14,106 bases of DNA from Candidatus Woesearchaeota archaeon (GTDB lineage: Archaea > Nanobdellota > Nanobdellia > Woesearchaeales > GW2011-AR9). Shown piece after piece: positions 1 through 5,516 of this stretch (position 1 is its first letter; the number at the start of each line of letters is the position of its first letter). A program made the position numbers and the translations under genes. The stretch covers positions 1 through 14,106 of the forward strand of contig JACPIL010000049.1 of NCBI GenBank assembly GCA_016188105.1. The letters run 5' to 3'. Under the pieces are notes generated by a model. It was not told the origin of the DNA, searched no databases, and was given only the letters and a program-made list of their open reading frames with translations.

Positions 1-717
1 AGAATCGGCGGTCTTTCTTCCATTTCCATCGCCGCAGTACAACGCCGTGCTAAATATATCATTGTTGAATTGAGTAATGGGCAATATCTGCTCACTCATT
101 TGGGGATGACCGGACATTTTCACTTCATGGACAGCGAAGGAAAAAATAATCCTAACAAAATAAATTCCAACAATCATGAGCGATTTATGGTAGCAAAATT
201 TCAATTTTCTGACGGGTCAGTCTTAACCCACAACTCTATCCGTAAGTTTGGACATATGAAGCTAGCCACAAAAAAACAACTTGAAGCGCTGTCAGCAAAG
301 CATGGTCCAGAACCTTTAGAAAAAAGTTTTACTCTCCAGATCTTCCAAGAAACTCTCGCTAAAAAATCCAGAGCTAATATCAAAACCACCTTGATGGATC
401 CATCAATCATTGCCGGCATAGGTAATATTTACGCTCAGGAAGCCTTGTATTTTGCAGGCATCTCGCCATTTCGGCAGGCAGGTTCATTGTCAGAAAAAGA
501 AGCAAAAGCTCTTTACACCGAAATACGTAGAATTTTGCAGCAGGCGATTAAACATCACGGTTCTACGGTTGATAATTACAGCAACCTTGAAGGCAGCGGC
601 GGGTTTCAGAATTATTTAGCAGTCTACCAGAAAGAAAAGTGCGAAAAGGGTCACTCTTTGCAAAAAACTACTATCGGCGGCAGAGGAACAAGTTATTGTT
701 CTACCTGTCAACGGTGA
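1..717 (+). CDS. mutM: Formamidopyrimidine-DNA glycosylase (Fpg/MutM), 5'-truncated by window edge
   Basis: Base-excision repair enzyme that removes oxidised purines such as 8-oxoguanine and cleaves the abasic site. The frame is open from base 1, so the true start (with the catalytic N-terminal Pro-Glu) lies outside the window; the ATG at 70 is internal. Seen in order: the RRAKY segment with the conserved Lys (codon 52-54), LGMTG, the RKFG segment, the helix-two-turn-helix signature around IAGIGNIYAQEAL, and a C-terminal zinc finger ending in CSTCQR. The finger is unusual: the first ligand pair is C-x3-H, giving C-x3-H-x14-C-x2-C instead of the family's C-x2-C-x16-C-x2-C. The gene is followed within 27 bp by a small zinc-finger ORF on the same strand. 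The family assignment is very secure. Substrate choice between Fpg and Nei types is less so, although the residues resemble Fpg. Confidence 0.95.
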   Translation, partial: RIGGLSSISIAAVQRRAKYIIVELSNGQYLLTHLGMTGHFHFMDSEGKNNPNKINSNNHERFMVAKFQFSDGSVLTHNSIRKFGHMKLATKKQLEALSAKHGPEPLEKSFTLQIFQETLAKKSRANIKTTLMDPSIIAGIGNIYAQEALYFAGISPFRQAGSLSEKEAKALYTEIRRILQQAIKHHGSTVDNYSNLEGSGGFQNYLAVYQKEKCEKGHSLQKTTIGGRGTSYCSTCQR

Positions 718-743
718 GAAGTGCAGATCGAGAGAAAGATAAA

Positions 744-1016
744 ATGGTTTTCAAAAAAATATTACAAAAGCTGAAAGAGATAAAAGAAACAAAGTTGGAA
801 AAAAAATCGGATCAAGATTACTCTAATCGTTTTTTGAAATTCTATTACGGCCATAAAAAAAGATTGCTCAAGGAACGCAAATCATTATATCACGAGAAAA
901 AGCAGAAAGGGATCTGTGTCCGCTGCAGCAGAAAAGTTGTTGAAGGGCTTGTTTTTTGTGAATATCACCAGCAGAAGCAAGCGGGATATAATAAACAAGC
1001 CCGAATGAAGCAATGA
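744..1016 (+). CDS. Small basic zinc-finger-like protein
   Basis: A 90-aa protein, not recognised as a named family. The N-terminal two thirds are rich in Lys, Arg and Glu and probably helical. The C-terminal part carries C-V-R-C, ten residues, then C-E-Y-H, a plausible C-x2-C...C-x2-H zinc-binding knuckle, followed by a basic tail. Nucleic-acid binding is an inference from the charge and the knuckle. The ATG at 744 was chosen because the frame upstream overlaps the glycosylase gene. A GTG at 714, overlapping the glycosylase stop codon (GTGA), would add ten residues and allow translational coupling. No strong Shine-Dalgarno sequence is seen for either start. The stop is only 6 bp from the stop of the convergent phosphoesterase gene. 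Same-strand proximity suggests co-transcription with the glycosylase. Confidence 0.7.
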   Translation: MVFKKILQKLKEIKETKLEKKSDQDYSNRFLKFYYGHKKRLLKERKSLYHEKKQKGICVRCSRKVVEGLVFCEYHQQKQAGYNKQARMKQ

Positions 1017-1022
1017 TAACCT

Positions 1023-1766
1023 TTATTTGAAGTTCTTTATTTTTCCAAAAAAATATACTCCTCTCTCTCCCACCACATACACTTCAAAATTCTTTATATT
1101 TTCAAGAAATGGACTAAGTACTTCTTCCTTCAACACATCTGTCCCTTCCAACAGCGGATTAAAACTTGGCACGGCGATCAATTCTTTGGCTTCTTTCTTG
1201 TTTTTTTGGTCTTTTGTTCCATCTTTCACCTTGCCCTTCCAGCTTCCCTTTAGAAAACATTTGTATTTCTCCCATTTGCTGCCTTCGCGAATAGTAATTG
1301 CCGGATGCTCATGCCCGATTACAATACGTTTTGCATCGGTTTCAACCAGCTCATCACCATGTACTATTAAAGTCTCTCCAATCCTACATTCGTTCACCAC
1401 CAAAATTCCCTTTTTATCAGCAATTGGTTTGATGATGGGATCATGATTTCCTTTGATGATGATGACTTCTGTTACATTCGCCAATAAAAAATCAAGAAAA
1501 TGAAGTACTTCTCTCCACTCTTGGCGCAGAACTTTTCCGAACTCATGTTTCAAATCCCCATTGATAATTACTTTTATTGGTTTTGTTTTTAGTAGAATCG
1601 CTTTTAGCTTGTCCATAATTTGTTCCAGCTGCATTCTTGGAACAAGAACTCCTTTAAGATGCAATGATTCTTCATAGCCGATATGTAGATCATTGATTAT
1701 CAGCACTTTTTCTGCTTCAAACCATAATGCTGTGTCCACGATTTGAATGCCTTTGCTGATTTCCAT
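1023..1766 (-). CDS. Archaeal ICC-like metallophosphoesterase (COG1407 type)
   Basis: A 247-aa calcineurin-like phosphoesterase. All dinuclear-metal motifs are visible: D-L-H (residues 26-28), G-D-x2-H (70-74), G-N-H-D (106-109), H-G-D (136-138) and G-H-E-H-P (151-155). The order and spacing fit the archaeal ICC-like group (COG1407), whose physiological substrate is not established. In some archaea these genes sit near DNA-repair or helicase genes, and here a DNA glycosylase gene lies convergently next door, but a shared role is only a guess. No signal peptide is visible, so it should be cytosolic. A Lys-rich stretch around residues 172-194 looks like a flexible insertion. The start has no Shine-Dalgarno sequence. 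An AT-rich TATA-like box about 24 bp upstream of the ATG suggests a leaderless mRNA. Confidence 0.93.
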   Translation of the reverse strand: MEISKGIQIVDTALWFEAEKVLIINDLHIGYEESLHLKGVLVPRMQLEQIMDKLKAILLKTKPIKVIINGDLKHEFGKVLRQEWREVLHFLDFLLANVTEVIIIKGNHDPIIKPIADKKGILVVNECRIGETLIVHGDELVETDAKRIVIGHEHPAITIREGSKWEKYKCFLKGSWKGKVKDGTKDQKNKKEAKELIAVPSFNPLLEGTDVLKEEVLSPFLENIKNFEVYVVGERGVYFFGKIKNFK

Positions 1767-1773
1767 TATAAAT
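1766..1773 (+). promoter_or_regulatory. TATA-like box for tRNA-Asn
   Basis: TTATAAAT is centred about 28 bp upstream of the mature tRNA 5' end, the archaeal TATA distance. It overlaps the start codon of the divergent phosphoesterase gene by one base. The assignment rests on sequence and spacing only. Confidence 0.5.
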
Positions 1774-1785
1774 CAATTGTCTCAC

Positions 1786-1795
1786 AATTTAAATT
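1786..1795 (-). promoter_or_regulatory. TATA-like box for phosphoesterase gene
   Basis: AATTTAAATT is centred about 24 bp upstream of the ATG at 1766 on the minus strand. This fits a leaderless transcript. The motif is generic AT-rich sequence, so confidence is limited. Confidence 0.4.
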
Positions 1796-1797
1796 AT

Positions 1798-1886
1798 GCC
1801 CCAATGGCTCAGCGGCTAGAGCGGATGGCTGTTATTCCCAATGAGTGGTTACCATCAGATCGTCGGTTCGAATCCGACTTGGGGCG
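1798..1886 (+). tRNA. tRNA-Asn (GTT) with 16-nt intron
   Basis: Complete cloverleaf. Acceptor GCCCCAA (1798-1804) pairs with TTGGGGC (1879-1885), and the discriminator is G1886. The D stem is GCTC/GAGC (1807-1810, 1819-1822), the anticodon stem GATGG (1824-1828) with CCATC (1852-1856), and the T arm GTCGG-TTCGAAT-CCGAC (1862-1878). The anticodon GTT is at 1831-1833 and decodes AAC/AAT. CCA is not encoded. A 16-nt insert (1835-1850) sits after A37, the canonical archaeal intron site, leaving a 73-nt mature tRNA. The transcript fits a bulge-helix-bulge: 4-bp helix 1829-1832 with 1845-1848 (C-G, U-G, G-U, U-G) between 3-nt bulges 1833-1835 and 1849-1851. Splicing would need the archaeal EndA endonuclease and a ligase. 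Confidence 0.95.
1835..1850 (+). other. tRNA intron (bulge-helix-bulge type)
   Basis: Sixteen nucleotides between tRNA positions 37 and 38. The predicted cuts fall after the second base of each 3-nt bulge (after 1834 and after 1850), as expected for archaeal splicing endonuclease. A short inner pairing (U1836-A1844, C1837-G1843) closes the intron loop. The central helix is mostly wobble pairs and so is weak. The exact boundary follows from restoring a 7-nt anticodon loop. Confidence 0.85.
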
Positions 1887-1899
1887 CTTTTTATTTATT
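1887..1899 (+). terminator. T-rich terminator after tRNA-Asn
   Basis: A run of five Ts followed by ATTTATTT begins 2 nt after the discriminator base. T-rich tracts terminate archaeal RNA polymerase. The tract overlaps the last codons of the convergent 86-aa gene. Confidence 0.5.
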
Positions 1900-2151
1900 T
1901 AATCCTGCGGCATAAATCCGTCCAGCAATTTTTCTCATCAAATCTGTTTCTTGACAATTCTTAAACAACAATTCTCCATAGCCATGGACAATAACTTCAA
2001 CTCCTCCTACTTTTACTACTAACAAAATAGGAGTTTCCAAAACTATTTCAAATGTTTTCTTTATTTTTTGTAAATCCAGCTTCTGCTGCTTCTTCAATTT
2101 AGCAGAATAGGCAGCTTTAGTCTTACATTTCTCTAGGGTAAATTCAATCAT
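1891..2151 (-). CDS. Small conserved archaeal hypothetical protein
   Basis: An 86-aa protein without a named function. The N-terminal half is Lys-rich (about residues 8-35). The C-terminal half holds a compact beta-rich pattern, ETPILLVVKVGGVEVIVHGYG, followed by a short helix that ends near the C-terminus. This pattern resembles small uncharacterised archaeal proteins I recall, but I cannot name a family. No membrane segment or cysteine cluster is present apart from single Cys residues. It is probably transcribed alone from a leaderless promoter (box at 2171-2180) and ends 4 bp from the convergent tRNA-Asn gene. Coding status rests on the clean frame, the promoter spacing and the globular-looking composition. 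Confidence 0.78.
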   Translation of the reverse strand: MIEFTLEKCKTKAAYSAKLKKQQKLDLQKIKKTFEIVLETPILLVVKVGGVEVIVHGYGELLFKNCQETDLMRKIAGRIYAAGLNK

Positions 2152-2170
2152 GCATTTCTAATTTTTCTTG

Positions 2171-2180
2171 TTTATATAAA
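2171..2180. promoter_or_regulatory. Palindromic TATA box upstream of the 86-aa gene
   Basis: TTTATATAAA is a perfect palindrome centred about 24 bp upstream of the minus-strand ATG at 2151, giving a leaderless transcript. Because it is symmetrical it could also drive plus-strand transcription starting near 2201, inside the GC-rich inverted-repeat element. The same 10-mer recurs at 5436-5445. Confidence 0.6.
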
Positions 2181-2190
2181 ATTCTATCTA

Positions 2191-2294
2191 AAAAACAACA
2201 CAGAGACGCAGGCGAGGCTGGGGTTGCGCCGTCCGGGCTGCCGAGCGAGGACAAAGCGTAGCTTTGGACGACTGCCGTCTGCTGTGTTGTTTTT
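2191..2294. repeat. GC-rich element with long terminal inverted repeats (possible ncRNA or MITE-like element)
   Basis: A 104-bp island. The outer arms AAAAACAACACAG (2191-2203) and CTGTGTTGTTTTT (2282-2294) pair perfectly over 13 bp. The pairing continues with AGACG/CGTCT (one bulged G at 2281) and CAG/CTG (one bulged C at 2275). The interior (2204-2281) is about two-thirds G+C, far above the flanking AT-rich DNA. It can form a 5-bp hairpin AAAGC-GTA-GCTTT, extended by C2252/G2266, at 2252-2266. GTCC (2231-2234) can pair with GGAC at 2249-2252 or 2266-2269, and GGCG (2211-2214) with CGCC (2227-2230). No ORF spans it. It lies between divergent genes, so a simple terminator role is unlikely. 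It could be a structured RNA gene or a non-autonomous palindromic mobile element; copy number elsewhere would decide. Confidence 0.6.
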
Positions 2295-2353
2295 GTTTTC
2301 AAGCCCGATGCCCTAAAAAAAGAAAGCTCTTTACATTATCATCGACCGAATGA

Positions 2354-2362
2354 TTTATATAT
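2354..2362 (+). promoter_or_regulatory. TATA-like box for four-helix membrane protein gene
   Basis: TTTATATAT is centred about 63 bp upstream of the ATG at 2421. A transcription start near 2384 would give a leader of about 37 nt containing the strong ribosome binding site at 2405-2411. Confidence 0.5.
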
Positions 2363-2404
2363 GGAAATGTATTTCATAGTAACATCATTCAAGCACTATC
2401 ATTA

Positions 2405-2411
2405 GAGGTGA
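2405..2411 (+). promoter_or_regulatory. Strong Shine-Dalgarno site
   Basis: GAGGTGA matches the archaeal 16S rRNA 3' end over seven bases. It sits 9 nt before the ATG at 2421, which fixes that start. The other leadered genes here have weaker sites. Confidence 0.75.
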
Positions 2412-2420
2412 AAGGATAGG

Positions 2421-2819
2421 ATGGTACAAAAAAGAGGTCAATCATTACAAAGTCGGGGGCAATTAGAGCTTCATCGTCTTGCTCATTATGCTTTTTTCGT
2501 AGGAATTTCGCTAGCTCTTCTGGTGGGAATATTCCATCGAGTTTTTGATAATTTACTAGGTCCGGAAGCATCACGCGTCTATGTTACAACTTTTGTCTTG
2601 TTAGGAACATTGGTGGGATTATTTAATCTATCAGCAAAAGAAACCACTCCTTTCTTGACTGCTGCCGTTGCTTTGATGTTGGCAGGCATCGTCAATCTAA
2701 ATCTCGTTTACGGAATTGGAGACATCTTGCGGCCAAGCTTAAGCAACATTGTTGTCTTTGTTGTTCCCGGAGCGATTATCGTGGGAATGAAAGCGATCTG
2801 GCGCTTAGCTTCGGATTAA
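2421..2819 (+). CDS. Conserved four-helix integral membrane protein
   Basis: A 132-aa protein with a short charged cytoplasmic N-terminus and four hydrophobic segments at about residues 21-39, 53-70, 76-97 and 107-127. The loop between segments 2 and 3 contains NLSAKETTPF, and the last segment ends in a short basic tail. I do not recognise a named family; the layout resembles small uncharacterised membrane proteins of DPANN archaea. There is no signal peptide, active-site motif or metal-binding pattern. It stands alone: the upstream gene diverges and the downstream gene converges. Its promoter is leadered with a strong ribosome binding site, unlike the apparently leaderless neighbours, which suggests efficient translation. 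Coding status is firm and function is unknown. Confidence 0.85.
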   Translation: MVQKRGQSLQSRGQLELHRLAHYAFFVGISLALLVGIFHRVFDNLLGPEASRVYVTTFVLLGTLVGLFNLSAKETTPFLTAAVALMLAGIVNLNLVYGIGDILRPSLSNIVVFVVPGAIIVGMKAIWRLASD

Positions 2820-2827
2820 TTTTTTTT
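2820..2827 (+). terminator. Poly-T terminator after the membrane protein gene
   Basis: Eight Ts follow the TAA stop directly. A backup signal lies at 2873-2906: GAGAAATTTT pairs with AAAATTCTC (one bulged base, 11-nt loop), followed by TTTT. The rest of the gap to 3000 is AT-rich convergent 3' sequence with nothing else recognisable. Confidence 0.45.
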
Positions 2828-2999
2828 ATTATTCTTTTCTTTTACTAAATTCTTTTACTACATTTTTCTTTTGAGAAATTTTATGGATTATTCAAAATTC
2901 TCTTTTATCAAATCTTGGTTGATTTTTGTTTTCTTTTGCGAAATACGGAGTCATAAATAACCTGCAAAATTATTCTCAAGAAAAACCAAAAATAGAAAG

Positions 3000-3335
3000 T
3001 TATACTGCGCGTAACTCTCTTTCGATCGCCGTTACTTTTTCTATTTTCTTTTCCAGCATGGAAGCTTTGTCTTTGGTAGAAGTTTTCTTCTTCTCCAATG
3101 TCGCTTCTTTTTTCATAAGTTCAGAAATCTGATTGCGTAAAGACACTTCCTTATTCTGGGTTGAGCCGATCTCGTTAGTGAAAGACTGCATCCTTCGTTC
3201 TAATTTCATTTTTTCAGAACGTAAGTCGCGCAACTCTTTATCTAGGTCCCTAAGCGCTCCCTTTAATAAGCTGTGCTGGCTTTTCAAGCCGCCGTTACCA
3301 GAAGACCTTTTATTTTTGGCGCTTCCCTTTTTCAT
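3000..3335 (-). CDS. Small coiled-coil protein
   Basis: A 111-aa highly charged protein. Residues 1-20 are basic with Gly and Ser (a flexible head). From about residue 22 to the end the sequence is dominated by Lys, Glu, Arg and Leu in heptad-like order (ALRDLDKELRDLRSEKMKLE and similar), typical of a long coiled coil. It has no cysteine, membrane segment or catalytic motif. It could act as a structural or scaffolding protein or resemble a short prefoldin- or SMC-like fragment, but no family can be named. A TATA-like box at 3391-3398 would give a leader of about 33 nt. No well-spaced Shine-Dalgarno site is seen; GGAG lies about 22 nt upstream, which is too far. Coding status is likely because the frame is clean and composition is consistent. 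Confidence 0.72.
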   Translation of the reverse strand: MKKGSAKNKRSSGNGGLKSQHSLLKGALRDLDKELRDLRSEKMKLERRMQSFTNEIGSTQNKEVSLRNQISELMKKEATLEKKKTSTKDKASMLEKKIEKVTAIERELRAV

Positions 3336-3390
3336 AGAGTTCTCAAGCTTTGTCAGCTCCTTTTTTATGTGTGTAATTAAATAGTAATTG

Positions 3391-3398
3391 TTTATAAA
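3391..3398 (-). promoter_or_regulatory. TATA-like box for coiled-coil gene
   Basis: TTTATAAA is centred about 60 bp upstream of the minus-strand ATG at 3335. It is the only TATA-like sequence in this gap. Confidence 0.4.
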
Positions 3399-3446
3399 TC
3401 TTTTGCAGGCTCAACTCCCGCTTTTTATTAAAATCCTCTCGAAAAA

Positions 3447-4931
3447 CTATCTCCTCATCAATTCATGCAGCTTTTCCTTTCCCTTTCGATAGGTATCAGC
3501 CTTGATGAACCCTCGCCGGTATCCTTCTCTCAGCAGGTCCAGTTTGCGTTTATATCCAGAGACATCGCGTCTGATAATTGGTTTGATGACTGTTCTCGGG
3601 CGGATAATGGTTTTGATAGTTTTTTGCCTGATGATTGTGGTTCTGCCTTTTCTAATTTTACGCTGGGTGAAGTATAAGGCGAAGAGTATGCCGACAATTA
3701 CTGTTGCCATGACTGGTACTGCTATAAGGAAACCTTTTCCGCCTTTACTTGCTGCTAAGCCGACTAAAGCAGAAGGTTTTTCTTCAATGGTAAAAATTTC
3801 CGTAGCGCTGGCAAAAGAGTCTAGGTAGATCACTTTCAGGGTGTAAACATATTGGCCGGGGGGAAGGGTTTCCGACAAAGGGATGTTTTTAGAGAATGAG
3901 GCTCTCTCGTCGATGGAAACTTTTTCTTCAACTTCATAGATGATATTATTATTTGCATCTAGGACGGTGTGGATCAAGGTTACTTCGGTGCTTGGTTCGA
4001 TTCCTTTTAAGTCATAGATGGTTATGGTTGCCTTGGCTTCTTCTCCGGGGTTAAAGGTCTTTTTCTGGAGATCAAGGCTGGCATCAAAGAAAACTAGTTC
4101 GGATTCAATTTCCAGGACCACTAATACTTCTTTTGTTATCGACTGGGTTTCAGAAGAGCCGATTATTTCTATAATATCTGTATAAACGCTGGGCTTCGCA
4201 TTTAATGAGGGATTAAAGACCAGCCAGATATCCTGGCTTCCTTCTGGAAGCAGGGAAAAGAATGCCGGGCTGAGCGATATTATTTCAAAAGGGTTGGTGA
4301 TATAAACATTAAGTTTGACATCCCCTTTATTGGTTGCGGTCAGCTTTTTGCTAAGTTTTTGCGATTGTTTTAGTGCTACTTTGATGGTGTCTTCGCTGAG
4401 ATCAAGGATAAGTCTCTCTTTTTTCTTAGGCGGTCCACCTCCTCCTCCGCCACCACCACCGCCGCCTCCACCTCCTCCTCCTCCGCCAGCACCACTTCCT
4501 CCTTCTCCTGCGCCACCGGCTTGGATAGTAAGCACAAAGGAATCAGAATCATTCAAGGCAGTATCGCAGCTGGAACTGTCTTGGGTGGTAATAAGTATAT
4601 CATGAGTTCCAACGCTGGCGGCAGCCGGGGTGAAGCTGATGTATCCGCTTCCATTGATATTAAACAGAGAAGTATCATCAAAATAATTTATGCTGGTATT
4701 TTGCCCATAAAAAGTAGTTTGCACTTGTAGTGTGAACGCAGTTCCAGAGGTTGCGGTCTGATCGGCGATCGCGGTAATTTCTGGCGGTTTCATGATACAA
4801 AGATCAACAGTTCCGCTGGTATCGCTGGTTGCTTCTCCGGTAATAGAAGGAATAGTGAAGAATGTGAAAATATTTACTGCTAAAAGCGCTGCAACTAGAA
4901 CTAGGATCGACAACCCCTTTTTTAGTTCCAT
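3447..4931 (-). CDS. Membrane-anchored surface protein with Ig-like domain and polyglycine linker
   Basis: A 494-aa protein. Residues 7-27 are a hydrophobic signal or anchor, followed directly by PSITGEATSDTSG (28-40). Residues about 48-137 read like a secreted Ig/cadherin-like (He_PIG-type) domain; Cys45 and Cys122 could form a disulfide. Residues 149-166 are 18 consecutive glycines, then PPKKK. About 170-275 and 276-385 are two beta-rich modules like the CARDB/COG1470 type found in archaeal surface proteins (weak resemblance). Residues 400-422 are a transmembrane helix, then a 72-residue, strongly basic cytoplasmic tail (with TIIRQK, TIIRPR and PIIRR repeats) ending in a short helical hairpin resembling a SHOCT domain (460-494). 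Function is unknown; a cell-surface anchor or adhesin-like role is inferred. The start has no Shine-Dalgarno site but has a TATA box about 30 bp upstream. Confidence 0.9.
   Translation of the reverse strand: MELKKGLSILVLVAALLAVNIFTFFTIPSITGEATSDTSGTVDLCIMKPPEITAIADQTATSGTAFTLQVQTTFYGQNTSINYFDDTSLFNINGSGYISFTPAAASVGTHDILITTQDSSSCDTALNDSDSFVLTIQAGGAGEGGSGAGGGGGGGGGGGGGGGGGGPPKKKERLILDLSEDTIKVALKQSQKLSKKLTATNKGDVKLNVYITNPFEIISLSPAFFSLLPEGSQDIWLVFNPSLNAKPSVYTDIIEIIGSSETQSITKEVLVVLEIESELVFFDASLDLQKKTFNPGEEAKATITIYDLKGIEPSTEVTLIHTVLDANNNIIYEVEEKVSIDERASFSKNIPLSETLPPGQYVYTLKVIYLDSFASATEIFTIEEKPSALVGLAASKGGKGFLIAVPVMATVIVGILFALYFTQRKIRKGRTTIIRQKTIKTIIRPRTVIKPIIRRDVSGYKRKLDLLREGYRRGFIKADTYRKGKEKLHELMRR
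4434..4487 (-). repeat. Run of 18 glycine codons
   Basis: This tract encodes 18 consecutive Gly residues in the 494-aa surface protein. All four third positions except GGG are mixed (GGA, GGT, GGC), so it is not a pure trinucleotide microsatellite. That suggests it is kept by selection on the protein as a flexible linker. Confidence 0.9.
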
Positions 4932-4957
4932 GTATTGCTTAAAGAAATATTTTACTC

Positions 4958-4964
4958 TATAAAT
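4958..4964 (-). promoter_or_regulatory. TATA-like box for the 494-aa surface protein gene
   Basis: On the minus strand this reads ATTTATA, centred about 30 bp before the ATG at 4931. It implies a leader of only a few nucleotides. No ribosome binding site is seen. Confidence 0.45.
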
Positions 4965-5003
4965 ACTTTGTCTTCAGCAGATAATAATCTAGAAAAAATT
5001 AAA

Positions 5004-5390
5004 TCACATCCTTTCGTCAATCTCTTTCGCGACTTCTTTTAATTCTGCAAATAAGGATTCAGCATCCCGCTGCAGGTCTAAAACCAGCCGCTGTAGATTA
5101 TTCTCCCGCAATAAATATCCCTCTTTCTCTCGAACCACTATCCCGGAATCCATCAGCTTGATGAGGTGATGGACAACTGTTCCCCTGCTCAGATGTAATC
5201 TTTCTGCGATCTCATCAGAAGAGATCGGATCATGATTTGATTTTTTAATCAAAGTAATAAATATCCTAAAACAGCTGCTGTCCCTGTCTCGAAGATTGAA
5301 CAATCCGAGAGAATTGCCCAGCCATTGCAAGTCTGAATTAACATTTCCCTCGCCCAAGCGGCGGACTTTGATGACCGTGACTTTTTTCAT
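5004..5390 (-). CDS. Winged-helix transcriptional regulator, probable heat-shock operon regulator
   Basis: A 128-aa ArsR/MarR-like DNA-binding protein. The helix-turn-helix is clear: ISSDEIAERLHLSRGTVVHHL, followed by IKLMDSG and the wing around IVVREKEGYLLRENN (residues about 56-97). The C-terminus (about 98-128) is a charged helix likely to dimerise. An N-terminal segment with LQWLGNSLGLFNLRD precedes the domain. I chose the second Met of an ATG-ATG pair (5388-5390; 5391-5393 is equally possible). The longer reading frame to 5624 would run through the promoter and into grpE on the other strand and starts with low-complexity Phe-rich sequence, so I reject it. It is divergent from grpE, shares a palindromic TATA box with it and faces a 23-bp palindrome at the grpE start site. 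Control of the chaperone operon is inferred from this arrangement. Confidence 0.88.
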   Translation of the reverse strand: MKKVTVIKVRRLGEGNVNSDLQWLGNSLGLFNLRDRDSSCFRIFITLIKKSNHDPISSDEIAERLHLSRGTVVHHLIKLMDSGIVVREKEGYLLRENNLQRLVLDLQRDAESLFAELKEVAKEIDERM

Positions 5391-5435
5391 CATCTCTTTG
5401 AAAACTTCTCTGATTTTTAAGCTTTTTCCGAAATA

Positions 5436-5445
5436 TTTATATAAA
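5436..5445. promoter_or_regulatory. Shared palindromic TATA box between regulator and grpE
   Basis: TTTATATAAA reads the same on both strands. It predicts starts near 5466 for grpE and near 5415 for the regulator, giving leaders of about 50 and 25 nt. No other TATA-like sequence is as good in this gap, so the two promoters probably use the same element or strongly overlap. Confidence 0.65.
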
Positions 5446-5454
5446 AGTTCAATT

Positions 5455-5477
5455 TCAAGCCAACTAGGTTGACTTAA
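5455..5477. promoter_or_regulatory. Candidate operator: 23-bp imperfect palindrome at grpE transcription start
   Basis: Arms 5455-5464 (TCAAGCCAAC) and 5468-5477 (GTTGACTTAA) match as inverted repeats at 8 of 10 positions around the spacer TAG. The inner CAAC-TAG-GTTG is perfect. The centre (5466) lies about 26 bp downstream of the TATA centre, exactly where transcription should start. A bound dimer would block RNA polymerase there. The adjacent winged-helix regulator is the obvious candidate ligand; this is inference. Confidence 0.5.
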
Positions 5478-5516
5478 GATAAACAAAAAGGTGGGGGAAG
5501 GGGGTAAAGAAGAATC

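Noticed and set aside
70..72. ATG as start of the DNA glycosylase
   Set aside because: Upstream codons encode the conserved RRAKY segment in the same frame, so the gene continues off the left edge.
639..743. Upstream extension of the small zinc-finger protein
   Set aside because: It overlaps the glycosylase zinc finger in another frame, and no ribosome binding site supports it; the GTG at 714 remains possible.
1027..1446. Plus-strand frame opposite the phosphoesterase
   Set aside because: It is antisense to a gene with all catalytic motifs intact and shows no recognisable domain.
2191..2294. Simple intrinsic terminator
   Set aside because: It lies between divergent genes, where no transcript needs to end, and its structure is far larger than a terminator hairpin.
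4315..4605. Plus-strand frame encoding a long proline run
   Set aside because: It is the antisense reading of the glycine codons of the surface protein; the minus-strand frame is longer and has signal, domains and anchor.
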